Source: Acidimicrobiaceae bacterium
GTDB taxonomy: Bacteria > Actinomycetota > Acidimicrobiia > Acidimicrobiales > Palsa-688
Assembly (NCBI GenBank): GCA_027334785.1
Contig: DAHWQF010000221.1
Coordinates: 1-6,085 of the forward strand
Length of the DNA: 6,085 nucleotides
Direction of reading: 5' to 3'
The position numbers and the translations under genes are program-made. The notes below the pieces were generated by a model. The model saw nothing but the letters and a program-made list of their open reading frames with translations, made no database searches and had not been told where the DNA came from. Positions 5,101 to 6,085 of this stretch are shown one piece after another (the stretch's first letter is position 1; each line of letters starts with the position of its first letter).

Positions 5101-5130
5101 TTGTCGCTATTCGAACTCGGGTGACCTGCT
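5101..5130 (+). repeat. Direct repeat, right copy (flanks hicAB)
   Basis: This is the second copy of the 30-bp repeat, in the same orientation and 667 bp from the left copy. It sits in the gap between the CopG-type antitoxin gene and hicA, 134 bp upstream of the hicA start. The shared GACCTGCT part recurs a third time at 5158-5165, at the antitoxin gene's stop. Confidence 0.8.
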
Positions 5131-5163
5131 GGCCGGTCTCTGCACGTTGTCTGAGCTGACCTG

Positions 5164-5430
5164 CTAACTGGCGAGGTACTGCTCCAGGGCGCGGCGGATG
5201 ACCTCGCTAGAGGAGGTGTGCTCTTCGGCGGCCCGATCGTCGAGTGCCCGGCGGACCTCGGGCGGGAGACGGACGGCCGTCAGCCCTGCCGGCTCATCGC
5301 CGAGAGTAGGGCGACCGACACGGCGTCGCAGCCGGGAGGGATCGAGGCCGGCATCGGCCTTCTCTTCGGCCCGCCCCCAGAAGTTCTCGTCCATCGTCTC
5401 TCCGGTCTTGGCTTTGCGGGGTTCGGTCAT
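5164..5430 (-). CDS. CopG-type ribbon-helix-helix antitoxin
   Basis: The 88-residue product has a charged N-terminal half (MTEPRKAKTGETMDENFWGR, EEKADAGLDPSRLRRRVGRPTLG) and a C-terminal ribbon-helix-helix: LTAVRLPPEVRRALDDRAAEEHTSSSEVIRRALEQYLAS, with T-A-V-R-L-P as the DNA-contacting strand and the S-S-S-E-V-I-R-R-A-L helix. The ATG at 5430-5428 has a full AGGAGG eight bases before it (5444-5439), located inside the end of the upstream toxin-like frame. The stop of that frame overlaps the ATG as ATGA. Toxin-first order with a ribbon-helix-helix antitoxin recalls BrnT-BrnA. Since the toxin frame is broken, this may be an orphan antitoxin kept as a DNA-binding protein or decaying. It looks complete. 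Confidence 0.87.
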   Translation of the reverse strand: MTEPRKAKTGETMDENFWGRAEEKADAGLDPSRLRRRVGRPTLGDEPAGLTAVRLPPEVRRALDDRAAEEHTSSSEVIRRALEQYLAS

Positions 5431-5674
5431 GGGAGCAGCCTCCTGTACTTTCGGCGCATCGGCATGGCGTGGAAGGCGATCTCCTCGCCCAGCGCGTCGC
5501 GGTCAACACCTCGAGCAGCGTGCCGGCGATGTCGGGGCCGAGGTAGAGCACGTAGGGATCGTCCAGGTCGTCGTAGATAGCGAGCGCGTTGGTGATGGCG
5601 TGGCGGATGTCGTCGGCGCTACAGCCGTGTTTGAGTGCCGAGTCTCGAACCTCCCCTAGAGTATCGTATAACAA
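5427..5674 (-). pseudogene. BrnT-like toxin partner of the CopG antitoxin, broken by a one-base frameshift
   Basis: One frame gives YDTLGEVRDSALKHGCSADDIRHAITNALAIYDDLDDPYVLYLGPDIAGTLLEV. The -1 frame then gives VDRDALGEEIAFHAMPMRRKYRRLLP and a TGA that overlaps the antitoxin ATG. Joined, they make an approximately 82-residue toxin-like protein with a K-H-G-x-x-x-x-D-I-x-H-A helix, a Y-L-G-P-D-x-x-G-x-L-L-E-V strand pair and an H-A-M-P-x-R-x-K-Y-x-x-L-L end. This layout is close to BrnT-like toxins, though the exact family name is uncertain. The break is at about 5503-5510; one extra G (GAGGTG to GAGGTGG) restores the frame. The start is also unclear: TTG 5674-5672 is the only start codon available. 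The gene is either inactive or carries a sequencing error. A TACGAT box (5668-5663) lies just inside it, so the true promoter and start are uncertain. Confidence 0.75.
5439..5444 (-). promoter_or_regulatory. Ribosome binding site of the CopG-type antitoxin
   Basis: AGGAGG (minus strand) lies eight bases before the ATG at 5430. It is the only full-consensus Shine-Dalgarno at a supported start in this window, and it fixes the antitoxin start. It overlaps codons for R-R near the end of the toxin-like frame, so the antitoxin can be translated even though that frame is broken. Confidence 0.8.
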
Positions 5675-5765
5675 AACTGTCGGCTGAAGAGGGCCTGCTG
5701 ACGAGACCGCAGCGACCCGTACATGTCCAGGGAATCCCGTGAAGCTGCTCGGTCTAACTGCCGCC

Positions 5766-5807
5766 TTGAACCCGCACCTACTACGCCATATGATGCAGCG
5801 TATGGCG
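5766..5807 (+). promoter_or_regulatory. padR promoter with inverted-repeat operator
   Basis: TTGAAC (5766-5771), a 17-bp spacer and TATGAT (5789-5794) form a good sigma-70-type promoter. Seven bases later comes ATG 5802, so the message would be leaderless or nearly so. A perfect inverted repeat, CGCCATA (5784-5790) and TATGGCG (5801-5807) with a 10-bp centre, covers the -10, the start site and the start codon. PadR proteins often repress themselves through such dyads, so autoregulation is likely. Confidence 0.65.
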
Positions 5808-6085
5808 AGGCAAGGACGGGGGGACGACGGGCTCGCTCGTTTCGGGGAGCCAGGTGTGCTGGTGCTCCTGTCGCTGAGCGACGGGCCCAAGCACGGCTAC
5901 GCGATCAGCACGGACGTGTTCGAGCAGACCGGCGTGCGGCTCGGACCGGGCACCTTGTACGGCTCGCTGACCAAGCTGGTCGAGCGCGGGCTGATCGAGC
6001 CGGTTCCGAGTGACGACCGTCGCCGTCCGTATCGGATCACGGGGGCCGGCAGAGCGGCGCTCGCCCACCAACTGGCAAGTTGGGA
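5802..6085 (+). CDS. PadR-family transcriptional regulator (3' end beyond window)
   Basis: The 94 residues in view show the PadR winged helix-turn-helix: LARFGEPGVLVLLSLSDGPK (11-30), HGYAISTDVFEQTGVRLGPGTLYGSLTKLVERGLIEPV (31-68), then the wing DDRRRPYRITGAGRAALAHQ (71-90). The H-G-Y-A-I, L-G-P-G-T-L-Y-G-S-L, L-x-x-x-G-L-I and R-P-Y-R-I-T-x-x-G motifs are diagnostic. ATG 5802 is chosen because it lies seven bases after a good -10. The in-frame ATG pair at 5790 and 5793, and GTG 5739 with AGGGA five bases before it, are alternatives that would add 3-21 residues. It is divergent from the TA remnant and is the only regulator on this side. Targets are not visible; PadR genes often sit next to a transporter or a membrane protein gene, which would lie beyond the right edge. 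Confidence 0.94.
   Translation, partial: MARQGRGDDGLARFGEPGVLVLLSLSDGPKHGYAISTDVFEQTGVRLGPGTLYGSLTKLVERGLIEPVPSDDRRRPYRITGAGRAALAHQLASW

Noticed and set aside
4434..5130. Repeat copies as integron attC sites or tRNA T-arms (TTCGAAC).
   Set aside because: There are no paired attC arms and no cloverleaf around either copy; the TTCGAAC match is too short.
5294..5890. A minus-strand frame of 198 codons as one gene.
   Set aside because: Its front runs antisense to padR and its end runs out of frame through the CopG-type gene. Only about 53 codons in the middle match a toxin.
1..6085. CRISPR array, rRNA or tRNA genes, insertion-sequence transposase.
   Set aside because: Nothing on either strand shows spaced repeats, RNA-gene motifs or a transposase-like protein.

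Overview
This is a GC-rich window with frequent GTG and TTG starts. Several genes appear to have an actinobacterial-type -10 box (TANNNT) placed directly against the start codon. The PadR regulator at the right end is also of a type common in Actinobacteria. A high-GC actinobacterium is the likeliest source, but this is inferred from style and not from a marker gene. The content is typical of an accessory or defence island: three toxin-antitoxin (TA) modules, one of them broken, a SIR2-like NADase-type protein, a small DNA-binding protein, an unknown two-domain protein, a decayed gene remnant and short repeats.

Left part (1-1040, minus strand): a Phd/YefM antitoxin gene overlaps a RelE/ParE toxin gene by 4 nt. 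The toxin gene in turn overlaps, by 4 nt (TTGA), a third open frame that runs off the left edge. The operon start has a TACGAT box six bases before a GTG start and a 9-bp-phased set of GTAC motifs, which looks like an autoregulated, leaderless promoter. About 270 bp upstream holds no convincing gene.

Centre (1041-3692): a divergent locus. On the minus strand are a small helix-turn-helix gene, a 38-codon gene and a 332-residue unknown protein, the last two overlapping by ATGA. On the plus strand is a 412-residue SIR2-like protein with its NAD-site motifs visible. The two transcripts face away from each other across a gap of about 30-50 bp that contains a perfect 10-bp palindrome and overlapping -10-like boxes. 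This divergent arrangement is the best candidate for an undescribed system: a putative NAD-consuming effector, a candidate partner or sensor, and a local regulator.

Right part (3693-5674, minus strand): a gene remnant with no start and a -1 frameshift is followed, going right, by a complete hicA-hicB module bracketed by two copies of a 30-bp direct repeat (26/30 identical by eye). Further right is a CopG-type antitoxin gene whose start overlaps the stop of a toxin-like frame that is itself broken by one missing base. At 5766-6085 (plus strand) a PadR-family regulator begins with a well-formed promoter, an inverted repeat over the -10 and start, and an apparently leaderless ATG. It runs off the right edge.

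Function calls for the TA genes, SIR2 and PadR rest on recognisable motifs. The 332-residue protein, the 38-residue protein and the left-edge frame are not recognised and are described only.
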